From assembly GCA_902497095.1 (NCBI GenBank), contig CABVDD010000016.1, positions 1 to 48,476 on the forward strand: 48,476 nucleotides of DNA, read 5' to 3'. The position numbers were made by a program, and so were the translations under genes. Positions 8,106 through 17,028 of this stretch are shown here, one piece after another. Positions within the stretch are counted from its first letter, which is position 1. Every line of letters starts with the position of its first letter. Origin of the DNA: an uncultured Faecalicoccus sp. GTDB taxonomy: Bacteria > Bacillota_I > Bacilli_A > Erysipelotrichales > Erysipelotrichaceae. Under the pieces are notes generated by a model. It was not told the origin of the DNA. It ran no database searches and was given only the letters and a program-made list of their open reading frames with translations.

Positions 8106-10133
8106 ATGCTGAAGGTAGAAAAAAGAGATGGTACCATTGTTGATTTTACGATATCTAAAATTGTAAATGCGATACAAAAAGCATTTGATTCCTGTAAGAT
8201 GGCATATGATCCACAAATCTTTGATTTGTTGGTACTTCGAGTTACAGCCGATGTACAACCCAAAATTAAAAATGATATTGTATCTGTAGAAGATATACAA
8301 GATAGTGTGGAACGTGTATTATCACAGGTAGGGTATACGGAAGTTGCCAAAGCTTATATTTTATATCGTAAACAAAGAGAGAATATTCGACGTATCGAAA
8401 CCACAACATTAGATTATAAAAATATTGTCGATACGTATCTGGATGATGTGGAACAAGAACAACTGCAGGATCAGCCTTCGCTGTATTCGGTAGGTGGTTT
8501 GATCCTATCCAATTCAGGAGCTATTACACGAAATTACTGGTTAAGCGAAGTGTATGATGCTTCCATTAAAGAAGCACATAATAATGGATCAATCCATATT
8601 CATGATCTGGATATGTTAACAGGAGATAGTGCCAGTTGGTCTTTATTGACATTGATCAAAGAAGGTATTACGGGTATGCCAGGACAAGTGCATGCTAAAC
8701 CACCAAAACATTTGATGACATTGTGTAATCAGATGGTCAATGTTTTGGGAATTCTACAAAATGAATGGGCCGGTGCACAAAGTTTTTCAAGCTTTGATAC
8801 GTACTTAGCGCCTTATGTGAAAAAAGATGATTTGTCGCTAAAGGATGTAAAAAAGGCACTGGAAGCTTTTATTTATGGTGTAAATATTCCATCACGCTGG
8901 GGCACCAAAACACCTTTTAGTAATGTGCTTTTTGACATGCAGGTGCCTGCCAATCTAAAAGAGGTAAAAGCTTGGGTAGGAAATGAGCAAATGGAGTTTA
9001 CATATGGGCAGTGTCAAAAAGAAATGCACATTATCCATGAAGCTTTTTTCTCAATTTTATTAGAAGGCGATGCCAAGAAAAATGGCTTTCCATTTCCTAT
9101 TGCGACAGTTTTTATTGATAAGAATTTTGATTTTAATGACAAAAGCTATGAAAATCTTTTTCTATGTGCCGGTAAATACGGAATGCCTTATTTTGTGAAT
9201 GCATCTATGGTGCAAAGAGATCCTCATCGTCCGATAACTTTAAAATCTTGGAATTATAAACCAGGATTTTATAGTTATCCGGAAAATTCGGGCAGTATAG
9301 GAACAGTGACGATCAATCTTGTAAGGCTAGCCTGGCTTGCTGAAGATGAAACTGATTTTTTCCTTTCTTTGGATGAAGTTCTGGCTTTATCGTGTCGTTC
9401 TTTGCAGATCAAACGACAAGTTTTGACAAAGTTGTTTCGTAGCGGGCTATATCCTTATACAGCTTGTTATATCGATAGTTTTGAACATCATTTTTCTACG
9501 ATTGGAATCGTAGGCATGAATGAGGCTGGTATCAATGCGAAATGGCTACAAAAAGATATGGGACACAAGAGTACACAAGATTTTGCGCGTAAGGTTTTAT
9601 CGCATATTCGTGATTATTTGATGAAACAACAGGAAAAGACACATTGTTTGTATAATTTGGAAGCAACACCGGCAGAGAGTGTATCGTATCGTTTTGCGAA
9701 AAAGGATCAGGATCTTTATCCTCAAATGAAAACGGCGGGTCGTCTATCCTATACGAATTCGAGTCAGCTTCCTTTGGAAAATGAAGAAGATCTTTTCGCA
9801 TCCTTACAAATTCAGGAAACAATACAAAGTCTTTATAATGGAGGTGTTTCGTTTTCCATACCAATCGCCAAAGGTATAGAAGATACAACCGCTGTTAAAA
9901 CCTTAGTACAAAGTATTATCAAACATTTTTCAATTTATGATTTTATGTTATCGCCGGTCTATTCTATATGTCCTGAACATGGATATCTGCCTGGTATCGT
10001 TAAACAATGTCCACATTGTGATAGAGAGTGTATGGTATGGGCTCGTATGGCCGGTTATTATCATCCGGTAAATTTTCAAAATGAGAAAGTAAGAAAGGAT
10101 TTTATCCGACAACATCCCTATATTTTAGAATGA
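8106..10133 (+). CDS. nrdD: Anaerobic (class III) ribonucleoside-triphosphate reductase
   Basis: Makes dNTPs from NTPs without oxygen using a glycyl radical. The 675-aa protein begins with an ATP-cone (KRDGTIVDFTISKIVNAIQ, residues 5-23, extending to about 95), which gives allosteric activity control. The large barrel follows. The C terminus has a metal-binding set C622, C635, C638 and C642 (CPEHG...CPHC) and the glycyl-radical loop RMAGY with G650. The usual RVxGY motif is thus RMAGY here. It is translationally close to the MarR-radical SAM activase, which should generate the radical. Length is near that of other NrdD proteins. Confident. Confidence 0.93.
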   Translation: MLKVEKRDGTIVDFTISKIVNAIQKAFDSCKMAYDPQIFDLLVLRVTADVQPKIKNDIVSVEDIQDSVERVLSQVGYTEVAKAYILYRKQRENIRRIETTTLDYKNIVDTYLDDVEQEQLQDQPSLYSVGGLILSNSGAITRNYWLSEVYDASIKEAHNNGSIHIHDLDMLTGDSASWSLLTLIKEGITGMPGQVHAKPPKHLMTLCNQMVNVLGILQNEWAGAQSFSSFDTYLAPYVKKDDLSLKDVKKALEAFIYGVNIPSRWGTKTPFSNVLFDMQVPANLKEVKAWVGNEQMEFTYGQCQKEMHIIHEAFFSILLEGDAKKNGFPFPIATVFIDKNFDFNDKSYENLFLCAGKYGMPYFVNASMVQRDPHRPITLKSWNYKPGFYSYPENSGSIGTVTINLVRLAWLAEDETDFFLSLDEVLALSCRSLQIKRQVLTKLFRSGLYPYTACYIDSFEHHFSTIGIVGMNEAGINAKWLQKDMGHKSTQDFARKVLSHIRDYLMKQQEKTHCLYNLEATPAESVSYRFAKKDQDLYPQMKTAGRLSYTNSSQLPLENEEDLFASLQIQETIQSLYNGGVSFSIPIAKGIEDTTAVKTLVQSIIKHFSIYDFMLSPVYSICPEHGYLPGIVKQCPHCDRECMVWARMAGYYHPVNFQNEKVRKDFIRQHPYILE

Positions 10134-10160
10134 GATGCGAATGCGCATTTCTTCTTTTTT
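10132..10160 (+). terminator. nrdD terminator
   Basis: GAGATGCG (10132-10139) and CGCATTTC (10144-10151) form a stem with one G-U pair, followed by CTTCTTTTTT. It starts within the nrdD stop codon and separates nrdD from the ABC exporter genes. Confidence 0.6.
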
Positions 10161-10182
10161 GTAAGAGATTAGGAGGAAAAAA

Positions 10183-11916
10183 ATGAGACTGATATTAAAG
10201 TATTTAAAACCATATAAATTTTTAGTTTTATTAAATATAGTATCTATTTTTGGCTTTGCGTTGGCAGAATTGGGAATTCCTACATTGATTTCGGACATGA
10301 TCGATGAAGGTGTCATTCGACAAGACAGCCAATATTTATTTCGAACAGGGTTTATTATTGCCTGCATTGCGGTGATTGGCGTATGTGGAACTATTTTGTT
10401 GGGATATTGTTGCGCAAAGATTTCCACATCGGTTACTCGAGATATTCGAAAAGATGTTTTTAAACATGTACAGACTTTTTCTCATGCTCAGATGAATCAG
10501 TTTGGTGTATCTTCTTTGATCACAAGAACGAATAATGATGCGTATCAGATCATGGTCTTTTTAAACGTTATTTTGCGTACGGCATTATTGACGCCAGTAA
10601 TGTTTTTTGTCAGCTTTACTTTGACAGTTCAATCCAATCTACAACTTTCTTTGATCATTGCTTCTACGATTCCATTGATCATACTTGGGGTAGTGCTGGT
10701 AGGACGGTTTTCAGAGCCTATCAGTGAAAGACAACAAGGATCTCTGGATCGATTAAATCGTATCTTTCGAGAAAATTTAACGGGAATTCGTGTAATTCGC
10801 GCCTTTAATAACGATGCTTATGAATCCAAACGTTTTGATAAAGAAAATCGCTTTTTTATGGACCAGTCCAGAAATTTGTTTAAGCTGATGTCAAGTACAG
10901 AACCTATGTTTTTCTTTGTGATGAATCTTGCTGCCTTGGCCATTTATTATGTGGCTGCCGGTATGATCGATGCCAATACATTACAAGTGGGGAAATTGAT
11001 TGCCTTTATGGAATATTTGTTTCATGCGATGTTATCCGTAATGTTGTTTTGTACAGTATTTATGATGTATCCAAGAGCCAGTGTATCCGCCAGACGAATT
11101 AAAGCCGTATTTGATTCACAATCAAAGATTACAGAGCCTGAAAATGCGGCAGAGCTAAAACAGGTAGGTTCTATTGTATTTGATCATGTAACATTTGCAT
11201 ATCCGGATGGGGAAGAAGCCGTATTAAAAGATGTGAGCTTTGAAGTTAAAAAAGGGGAAACAATAGCATTTATCGGTTCTACAGGTTCAGGAAAAAGTAC
11301 ATTGATCAGTTTAGTTCCTCGTTTTTATGATGTGAGTGAAGGAAGTATAAGAATCAATGATAAAGATATTCGAGATTATCAATTGGATTCACTTCGTTCC
11401 TGTATCGGATATGTTGCCCAAAAAGCGGTTTTATTTCGTGGAACGATTGAAGATAATATACGCTTTGGAAATACGCATGCGACAAAAAATGATATAGAAA
11501 AAGCAGCGCGTGTAGCACAGGCGTATGATTTTATCATGGAAAAGCCAGATCAATTTCATGAAATGATCGTTGAAGGGGCAACAAATGTCTCAGGTGGTCA
11601 GAAACAGCGTCTTTCCATTGCGCGTGCACTTGTCAGACATCCGCAAATTTGTATTTATGATGATTCTTTTTCAGCTTTGGACTTTGCCACAGATGCCAAG
11701 CTTCGTAAAGCATTAAAAAAAGAAATCAAAGATTCCATCATGATGATCGTAGCGCAACGTGTTTCCACGATCATGAATGCAGATCATATTTTAGTATTGG
11801 ATGAAGGAAAGACAGTGGGATATGGAACGCATGATGAGTTATTGAAAACTTGTCCTGTGTATAAAGAAATCGCATTATCTCAATTGAGTGAGGAGGAACT
11901 GGCATATGGAAACTAA
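10183..11916 (+). CDS. ABC exporter half-transporter, degenerate-site subunit
   Basis: 577 aa with six membrane helices (residues 1 to about 300) and an ATP-binding domain. Walker A is GSTGSGKST (near 365), the signature is VSGGQKQ and Walker B is ICIYDD (near 490). The catalytic glutamate after Walker B is an aspartate (YDDSFSALD where DEATSALD is usual). That is the hallmark of the non-hydrolysing site in heterodimeric exporters of the LmrC/BmrC/TM287 kind. An AGGAGG precedes the ATG. The partner gene overlaps its 3' end, so the two form one transporter, probably for drugs, lipids or peptides. The substrate cannot be told from sequence. Confidence 0.88.
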   Translation: MRLILKYLKPYKFLVLLNIVSIFGFALAELGIPTLISDMIDEGVIRQDSQYLFRTGFIIACIAVIGVCGTILLGYCCAKISTSVTRDIRKDVFKHVQTFSHAQMNQFGVSSLITRTNNDAYQIMVFLNVILRTALLTPVMFFVSFTLTVQSNLQLSLIIASTIPLIILGVVLVGRFSEPISERQQGSLDRLNRIFRENLTGIRVIRAFNNDAYESKRFDKENRFFMDQSRNLFKLMSSTEPMFFFVMNLAALAIYYVAAGMIDANTLQVGKLIAFMEYLFHAMLSVMLFCTVFMMYPRASVSARRIKAVFDSQSKITEPENAAELKQVGSIVFDHVTFAYPDGEEAVLKDVSFEVKKGETIAFIGSTGSGKSTLISLVPRFYDVSEGSIRINDKDIRDYQLDSLRSCIGYVAQKAVLFRGTIEDNIRFGNTHATKNDIEKAARVAQAYDFIMEKPDQFHEMIVEGATNVSGGQKQRLSIARALVRHPQICIYDDSFSALDFATDAKLRKALKKEIKDSIMMIVAQRVSTIMNADHILVLDEGKTVGYGTHDELLKTCPVYKEIALSQLSEEELAYGN

Positions 11917-13696
11917 AACCATAAAGACTCGTGATTGTCTAAAAGGTCTTCTTCATTTTATGAAACCTTACCGATTCAAGATGATCATTGCGATTATCAT
12001 GATTGTCTTGACACAACTTGCTTTTGCCTTAAATCCAACTGTAGAAGGTATGATCACTACTTCGCTTATGAATGATGCGATGAATATTATAAAAGGCGTT
12101 CCTGGTGCGCATGTACACTTTGAAACGATTTTAGGTATCATGGCACTTTTACTGGTTTTGTATTTGATCAAGACAGTATCTCAATTGATTACAGCTTTCT
12201 TTTTGACCGATGCGATTCAAATGACGATGCATGATTTACGAAACGCATTACAGAAAAAAATACAAAGATTACCAGTTCGATATTTTGATGACCATGCCTT
12301 TGGAGATATATTAAGTCGTGTTACAAATGATGTAGATGCACTAAGCAATGCCCTGCAACAAGCTTTGACAAGAGTGTTTGGTGCTATTTTGACATTTATC
12401 TTTGTAATTACAATGATGTTGATGATCAATCCAATAATGACAGCAATCGCTTTGTTGATCATTCCACTTTCTTTGATCATTACTAAAGTTGTCGTATCTC
12501 ATTCACAAAAACTTTTTGAGAAACAACAAAATACATTGGGGCAGTTGAATGGAACCATTACTGAAATGTATGGCGGATTTAATGAAATTATTTTATATGG
12601 TAAACAAGAAGATGCCATTCAAACTTTTCAGAATGTCAATGATAAAATGTGTAAGGCAAGTTTTAAAGCCCAGTTTGTTTCCAGCTTGATATCACCTTTA
12701 GTTTCTTTGTGTACGTATTTGGCTATTGGTGCTGTTGCCGTATTTGGCTGCGTTTTGGTTATTGAACAAAAGTTACAAGTAGGAAGCTTACAGGCATTTA
12801 TTCGTTATATATGGCAAATCAATGATCCTCTTTCGCAAATTTCACAACTTTCTTCCCAAGTTCAGTCCGCTTTTGCGGGCATGCAGCGAATTTTTGGTAT
12901 GCTTGCCGAAGAGGAAGAACCTTTAGAAACAACAGCTGTGCAGCCGGTAGATACGATGAAAGGCAATGTGAAATTTGATCATGTGCAGTTTGGTTATGAT
13001 GAAAACTTGTTGATGAAAGATGTAAACATTGATGTTAAAGCAGGACAGATGGTAGCTATTGTCGGGCCAACAGGTGCCGGAAAGACCACTTTGATGAATT
13101 TATTATTACGGTTTTATGATGTAAAAGGAGGCAGCATTAAAATCGATGGTGTAGATATCCGAGATTTTAAACGCGAAGATCTAAGATCTTTATTCTCCCT
13201 TGTTTTACAAGATACCTGGCTTTTTAACGGGACTATTTATGATAATATTCGTTATGGTCGATTAAACGCTAGAAAAGATGAAGTGATTGAAGCTGCCAAG
13301 ATGGCCAACGTTCATCATTTTATTCGTACACTAACGCATGGATATGATACAGAATTAAATGAAGAGGCAAACAATATATCACAAGGAGAAAAACAACTTT
13401 TAACGATAGCCAGAGCTATTTTAAAAGATCCTCAGATCTTAATTTTAGATGAAGCAACCAGTTCTGTAGATACTCGTTTGGAGAAAATGTTGCAGTCAGC
13501 TATGCAAAGGGTTATGAAAAATCGGACCAGCTTTGTCATCGCTCATCGTTTATCAACAATCAAAAATGCAGATTTGATCTTAGTTTTACAACATGGAGAT
13601 ATCGTAGAACAAGGAACACATGAAACATTGTTGGAAAAACAAGGTATCTATGAAAAACTATATCATTCTCAATTTGCCGATCAAGAATTGGAGTAG
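11906..13696 (+). CDS. ABC exporter half-transporter, catalytically complete subunit
   Basis: 596 aa with an N-terminal six-helix membrane domain and an ATPase domain carrying Walker A GPTGAGKTT (near 386), signature ISQGEKQ and canonical Walker B plus Glu (ILILDEATSS, near 511). It is the partner of the preceding subunit. The ATG at 11906 is preceded by GAGGAGG at the right distance and overlaps the upstream gene by 11 nt, implying translational coupling. An in-frame ATG at 11888 would lie ahead of that ribosome site. A strong terminator follows. Likely a LmrD/BmrD-like subunit. Confidence 0.9.
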   Translation: METKTIKTRDCLKGLLHFMKPYRFKMIIAIIMIVLTQLAFALNPTVEGMITTSLMNDAMNIIKGVPGAHVHFETILGIMALLLVLYLIKTVSQLITAFFLTDAIQMTMHDLRNALQKKIQRLPVRYFDDHAFGDILSRVTNDVDALSNALQQALTRVFGAILTFIFVITMMLMINPIMTAIALLIIPLSLIITKVVVSHSQKLFEKQQNTLGQLNGTITEMYGGFNEIILYGKQEDAIQTFQNVNDKMCKASFKAQFVSSLISPLVSLCTYLAIGAVAVFGCVLVIEQKLQVGSLQAFIRYIWQINDPLSQISQLSSQVQSAFAGMQRIFGMLAEEEEPLETTAVQPVDTMKGNVKFDHVQFGYDENLLMKDVNIDVKAGQMVAIVGPTGAGKTTLMNLLLRFYDVKGGSIKIDGVDIRDFKREDLRSLFSLVLQDTWLFNGTIYDNIRYGRLNARKDEVIEAAKMANVHHFIRTLTHGYDTELNEEANNISQGEKQLLTIARAILKDPQILILDEATSSVDTRLEKMLQSAMQRVMKNRTSFVIAHRLSTIKNADLILVLQHGDIVEQGTHETLLEKQGIYEKLYHSQFADQELE

Positions 13697-13697
13697 G

Positions 13698-13728
13698 GTT
13701 CAGAATTATTTCTGAACTCTTTTTTTTA
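13698..13728 (+). terminator. Terminator of the ABC exporter operon
   Basis: Perfect 8-bp stem GTTCAGAA (13698-13705) / TTCTGAAC (13710-13717) with loop TTAT, then a long T-run. Confidence 0.88.
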
Positions 13729-13751
13729 AAATTAAGATTTCATAAAGTATA

Positions 13752-13780
13752 TTGTAAAAAAATGCAATGACACCTATAAT
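13752..13780 (+). promoter_or_regulatory. Promoter upstream of the DUF2500-like gene
   Basis: TTGTAA (13752-13757), a 17-bp spacer and a consensus TATAAT (13775-13780). It probably also transcribes the Fic-like gene, as no terminator lies between the two. Confidence 0.75.
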
Positions 13781-13822
13781 GTAAAAAAAGAAACATTTTG
13801 AAAACAAATGAAAGAGGTTACT

Positions 13823-14092
13823 ATGAAACGATATACTGTAAATCATTGCCCACTTTCTAGTGTAGAGGCAACTTTAGTGGAAAAAAAAGCTCGTTTTTAT
13901 CATCCAAATCCAATGATGAATGGTTCAGCTATGCCTATTTATGAATTACAGTTTGAAACTGAGCAAGGAATGCTCACTTTTGAAATAGATCGTTTCGGCT
14001 ATCAAATTATTCCTAAAGGTGTAAAAAGTTTGTTGACATATAAAGGATATGAACTTGTATCTTTTAAAGGTTGGTATCCTGCACAAGAATAA
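13823..14092 (+). CDS. Small DUF2500-like soluble protein
   Basis: 89 aa. The pattern of a Tyr/Phe-rich beta segment (YELQFETEQGMLTFEID), then a short GxKSLLTYKGYELVSFKGW ending, resembles DUF2500-type domains, but without the N-terminal membrane anchor those proteins often have. Function is unknown. AAAGAGG lies 5 nt before this ATG; an in-frame ATG at 13808 precedes the ribosome site and is unlikely. The family call is tentative. Confidence 0.65.
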   Translation: MKRYTVNHCPLSSVEATLVEKKARFYHPNPMMNGSAMPIYELQFETEQGMLTFEIDRFGYQIIPKGVKSLLTYKGYELVSFKGWYPAQE

Positions 14093-14142
14093 TAGATACA
14101 TAGGATAAGTTTTTTTAAGATCTATTGGAAAGGAGCATGAAT

Positions 14143-14871
14143 ATGCAAAAAGAATGGATAGAAAATTTAATACAAAAACTTTTGGATGAGCAGAAGATGA
14201 ACCAGAAAAATGGCATATACGCTTGGATGCAGATTGAAGCAGCTTATCAGTCTAATAAGATTGAAGGTAATACATTGACTCGAAAACAAGTGGCCTCCAT
14301 CTTTACACAAGGTGAAATCATTCCAGATGATAATGTGATTCGTTTAGTTGATATTGAAGAAACGACAGGACATTTTGTGATGTTTGATGAAATGTTAAAA
14401 ACGTTAGACAATTCAGTCTCTAATAATTTGATCAAGAAATATCACTTGTGTTTTAGAAACAGCACAAGTCAAGATGTACGAAAAGGACTATATGCAGGAG
14501 AGTATTATAAAAAAGAGGAAAGAGAAGAAAGTGAGTGGGAAAAAGTCACACAAAGAATGAACGATCTCATCAATGCTTATAATGAAACAGATGCTCACTC
14601 TTTAGAAAGTTTAGTACGATTTCATGCAGCCTATGAAACAATCATGCCTTTTCGTGGTGGCAATAGTCGCATCGGACGAATTCTTTTGCTCAAAGAAACT
14701 TTAAGAAACAGGCAAATACCATTTATCATTCATGCGGCCAATAAAGATACATATAAAGAAGCTTTAATGAAGGCACAAAATGCGCAAGTAGATGAATTGA
14801 TGGATTTCTTTAAAAAAGAACAAATTAATTTTGAAAGAGAAGCTAATAAAATTTTAGAAAAAGAAGATTAA
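14143..14871 (+). CDS. Fic-fold protein with altered catalytic motif
   Basis: 242-aa Fic-domain protein; active relatives transfer AMP or other groups to target proteins. The motif position reads MPFRGGNSRIGR (168-179) against the canonical HPFx(D/E)GNGRxxR. The catalytic His is Met168, the acidic residue is Gly172 and a Gly is Ser175, while the Arg residues remain. An N-terminal SxxxEG element (S37-E41-G42, in QSNKIEGN) matches the class II inhibitory helix of Fic proteins. It is therefore probably not a standard AMP transferase. Start at 14143: AGGAG ends 7 nt upstream, while the ATG at 14137 is too close to it. It follows the DUF2500-like gene. Confidence 0.8.
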   Translation: MQKEWIENLIQKLLDEQKMNQKNGIYAWMQIEAAYQSNKIEGNTLTRKQVASIFTQGEIIPDDNVIRLVDIEETTGHFVMFDEMLKTLDNSVSNNLIKKYHLCFRNSTSQDVRKGLYAGEYYKKEEREESEWEKVTQRMNDLINAYNETDAHSLESLVRFHAAYETIMPFRGGNSRIGRILLLKETLRNRQIPFIIHAANKDTYKEALMKAQNAQVDELMDFFKKEQINFEREANKILEKED

Positions 14872-14910
14872 AAAAAAGCGGATGGCTTGAATCCATTCGC
14901 TTACTTTTTA
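14870..14910. terminator. Bidirectional terminator between the Fic gene and tRNA-Leu
   Basis: AAGCGGATGG (14876-14885) pairs with CCATTCGCTT (14893-14902), flanked by a T-run on the plus side and an A-run (T-run for the minus strand) on the other. It can end both the Fic transcript and the convergent tRNA-Leu. Confidence 0.85.
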
Positions 14911-14915
14911 TAAAT

Positions 14916-14999
14916 TGGTGCGGGCGAAGGGACTCGAACCCCCACGCCAAAGGCGCCAGATCCTAAGTCTGGTGCGTCTGCCAATTTCGCCACGCCCGC
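14916..14999 (-). tRNA. tRNA-Leu (anticodon TAG)
   Basis: The reverse complement folds as a class II tRNA with acceptor GCGGGCG/CGCCCGC, a long variable arm and an encoded CCA. The anticodon stem CCAGA/TCTGG holds loop CTTAGGA, giving anticodon TAG. Length is 84 nt including CCA. Confidence 0.95.
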
Positions 15000-15038
15000 A
15001 AGACTGCTTTAATATAATAGCAGAACATTTGAAAAAAA

Positions 15039-15284
15039 TCAATGCAAAACTGTTGGTTTATGTTTTGCTTCGATTTGCTCTTGAATATAGCTTTCTAATT
15101 CTTCTAATAATTCATCAGTCAGTTCAATGTCTTCAATCATAACGGGACCGTCATGTGTTTTATCCAAAACAAAATGGATTTCAGGTAAAGATCTAAACTC
15201 TGTCTTACTGAACTGATTTTCATATTTTTCCAGCTGTTCTAAAATGGGCTGTGCTATTCGTTTGATAATCTTTTCATTTTTCAT
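15039..15284 (-). CDS. Small acidic protein of unknown function
   Basis: 81 aa, acidic, with a mostly helical N terminus (MKNEKIIKRIAQPILEQLE) and an acidic C-terminal helix (ELTDELLEELESYIQEQIE). I do not recognise the family. The start at 15284 is set by the promoter: TATAAT ends only 6 nt before this ATG, so the transcript would be leaderless. The longer in-frame start at 15320 lies in the -35 element. It is divergent from the coiled-coil membrane protein gene. Confidence 0.65.
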   Translation of the reverse strand: MKNEKIIKRIAQPILEQLEKYENQFSKTEFRSLPEIHFVLDKTHDGPVMIEDIELTDELLEELESYIQEQIEAKHKPTVLH

Positions 15285-15290
15285 GGTTAT

Positions 15291-15320
15291 ATTATAGCGT
15301 AATCTCTTTTCTTTTGACAA
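15291..15320 (-). promoter_or_regulatory. Promoter of the small acidic protein gene
   Basis: On the minus strand TTGTCA (15320-15315), an 18-bp spacer and consensus TATAAT (15296-15291). Six bases (ATAACC) then separate the -10 from the ATG, placing the transcription start at or next to the A of ATG. Confidence 0.7.
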
Positions 15321-15336
15321 GGAAAGTGATACTGCC

Positions 15337-15365
15337 TTTATTTTAAGAACCGTATTTGTTATGAT
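15337..15365 (+). promoter_or_regulatory. Promoter of the coiled-coil membrane protein gene
   Basis: TTTATT (15337-15342), a 17-bp spacer and TATGAT (15360-15365) with extended TG at 15357-15358. GGAGGA precedes the ATG at 15386. Confidence 0.55.
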
Positions 15366-15385
15366 ATAGGCACCGGAGGAATGAA

Positions 15386-16663
15386 ATGGAAAAACCGAAC
15401 AACAAAGTGCAAAAAGAAGAAATTGATGATTTTGCCAAAGCTTTACTGGATAAAAAAACGGATATGGCTATTTATGCCAAACAATCCGATGCGATAGATA
15501 AAACTACAGAAAAAAATGAGGATGAAAGAAAGGCTGCTGAACAAACGCTTTCTTCTGCCTTAGATATGCTTCGAAAAGAAAGAGGACAATCTACGATTGC
15601 GGAAGAAGAACAGCGATTTTACTATAATCAGTTGCAGGAAGAAGAGGATGATGATTTTACTACTTCCTCTATTGAAGAACTTAAAACACAATCTTTTGAT
15701 GTAAATACTGTTGCCAAAGCATTACATGAGTATGATCAGGATCAAACAGTTCGTACAAAATTAAAAATTGATTTGAATAAATCAAATGCTAAAGGTATTT
15801 CGCATGCCACAAAGAAAAAAGAAAAGCCTGCCAAAAAGAAAAGATCAAAAAAGAAGATCGCTATTATTTTAGGAGTGTTTGTTTTATTTGCAGCTTGTCT
15901 TGGAGGCTATGCATATAAAGTTTATGTATGGGATCCAGCACATATAGTTACAGAAGCTATGCAGAAATCGTATGATAAACTAGTCAGTTATGCAGACGAA
16001 TATGGCAGCGATTTAGATAGTGATGCCACATTGATGTCTGATTCAGAGCGATTTGAACTTTTAGATATGGATGAAGATTATGATCGTTTAAATACGACAC
16101 AAAAAGAAGATATCAATGCTTATTTTAAGGAACAAACAGGTAAAACATATACAAGTCTTGTCAAAGAATTAAAAGAGATGAAAGAACAGATAGGCACCGA
16201 TCCTAATGGAGCTTATCAACGAATTACTTCACTTTTAACAAGTTGGAGTTCTTTAAGTGCATCACAGCAATATCAGTTGTTAGATTTGGAAGAAGCTTAT
16301 TCACAATTATCAGATAAGCTGCAGGAGAGAATTGATGAAATGGCAAAAGCCAATACTGATATGGGATTTACGACACTATTGGAAAATGTTCGTAAAGACA
16401 AAGAAGCAGCAGATCAACAAGAAGCTGCTAAACAACAAGAGCTTTCTTCGTTACAAAGTCAGCTGCAATCGTTACAAAATCAGTTATCTTCTTATGAAGA
16501 ATACGCTCAAACTTTGCGTTCTGAATTAGCTATAGCACAAGCTAGTGGCGATTCTGCAAGTATTACTGAATTAAACTCTGCTATCTCTTCTAATGATCAA
16601 ACGATTGCTCGTTTAGAAACACAAATTTCGAGTTTACAATCACAAATCAACAGTGCTCAATAA
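15386..16663 (+). CDS. Single-span membrane protein with extracellular coiled coil
   Basis: 425 aa of unknown function. Residues 1-155 are charged and cytoplasmic, ending in a Lys-rich stop. A single transmembrane helix lies at about 158-179, and the rest should be outside. The outer part is acidic and helical and ends in a Gln/Ser/Leu heptad coiled coil (about 335-425). The layout suggests an envelope scaffold or a sensor of wall or division state, but nothing in the sequence proves it. GGAGGA sits before the ATG. It has its own promoter and is followed by tRNA-Thr. Confidence 0.75.
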   Translation: MEKPNNKVQKEEIDDFAKALLDKKTDMAIYAKQSDAIDKTTEKNEDERKAAEQTLSSALDMLRKERGQSTIAEEEQRFYYNQLQEEEDDDFTTSSIEELKTQSFDVNTVAKALHEYDQDQTVRTKLKIDLNKSNAKGISHATKKKEKPAKKKRSKKKIAIILGVFVLFAACLGGYAYKVYVWDPAHIVTEAMQKSYDKLVSYADEYGSDLDSDATLMSDSERFELLDMDEDYDRLNTTQKEDINAYFKEQTGKTYTSLVKELKEMKEQIGTDPNGAYQRITSLLTSWSSLSASQQYQLLDLEEAYSQLSDKLQERIDEMAKANTDMGFTTLLENVRKDKEAADQQEAAKQQELSSLQSQLQSLQNQLSSYEEYAQTLRSELAIAQASGDSASITELNSAISSNDQTIARLETQISSLQSQINSAQ

Positions 16664-16724
16664 ATAAAAAACTCAACTTATCTGTGTACTTTTTTCAAAA
16701 GTATGATATGATAGTTGAGCAGTT

Positions 16725-16800
16725 GCCGACATAGCACAGTTGGTAGTGCAACGCACTCGTAACGCGTAGGTCGCAAGTTCAAGTCTTGCTGTCGGCACCA
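16725..16800 (+). tRNA. tRNA-Thr (anticodon CGT)
   Basis: 76 nt including CCA. Acceptor GCCGACA/TGTCGGC, D stem GCAC/GTGC and T stem GCAAG/CTTGC all pair. Anticodon loop CTCGTAA gives CGT. The last pair of the anticodon stem (position 31-39) is an A-C mismatch. Confidence 0.93.
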
Positions 16801-16810
16801 GTTAGCTTTA

Positions 16811-16856
16811 AACAAGGAAAGTATGGATTGAATACATTCCTTGTTTTTTTATTTTT
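16811..16856 (+). terminator. tRNA-Thr terminator
   Basis: AACAAGGAA (16811-16819) pairs with TTCCTTGTT (16837-16845), with an inner GTAT/ATAC extension, followed by a T-run. Confidence 0.85.
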
Positions 16857-17028
16857 AAATAATATTCTCGTGTTTTATATATTAGTTTACATACTATAAA
16901 ATACAGAGAAAAACATATAATTCATATTATATTAGTATATTATATAAAAATAATAAGCATCAAACTTATAATATAGTTAGTTTTTTGTAAAAATATGTTA
17001 TGAAGATAATATTATCCCACTTTATTAA
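16857..17028. other. AT-rich gene-free stretch
   Basis: About 170 bases of very AT-rich DNA after the tRNA-Thr terminator. I see no ORF, tRNA or convincing promoter pair in it. Confidence 0.5.

Noticed and set aside
14915..15142. 75-codon plus-strand ORF
   Set aside because: It reads through tRNA-Leu on the opposite strand and then antisense to the small acidic protein gene; no ribosome site.
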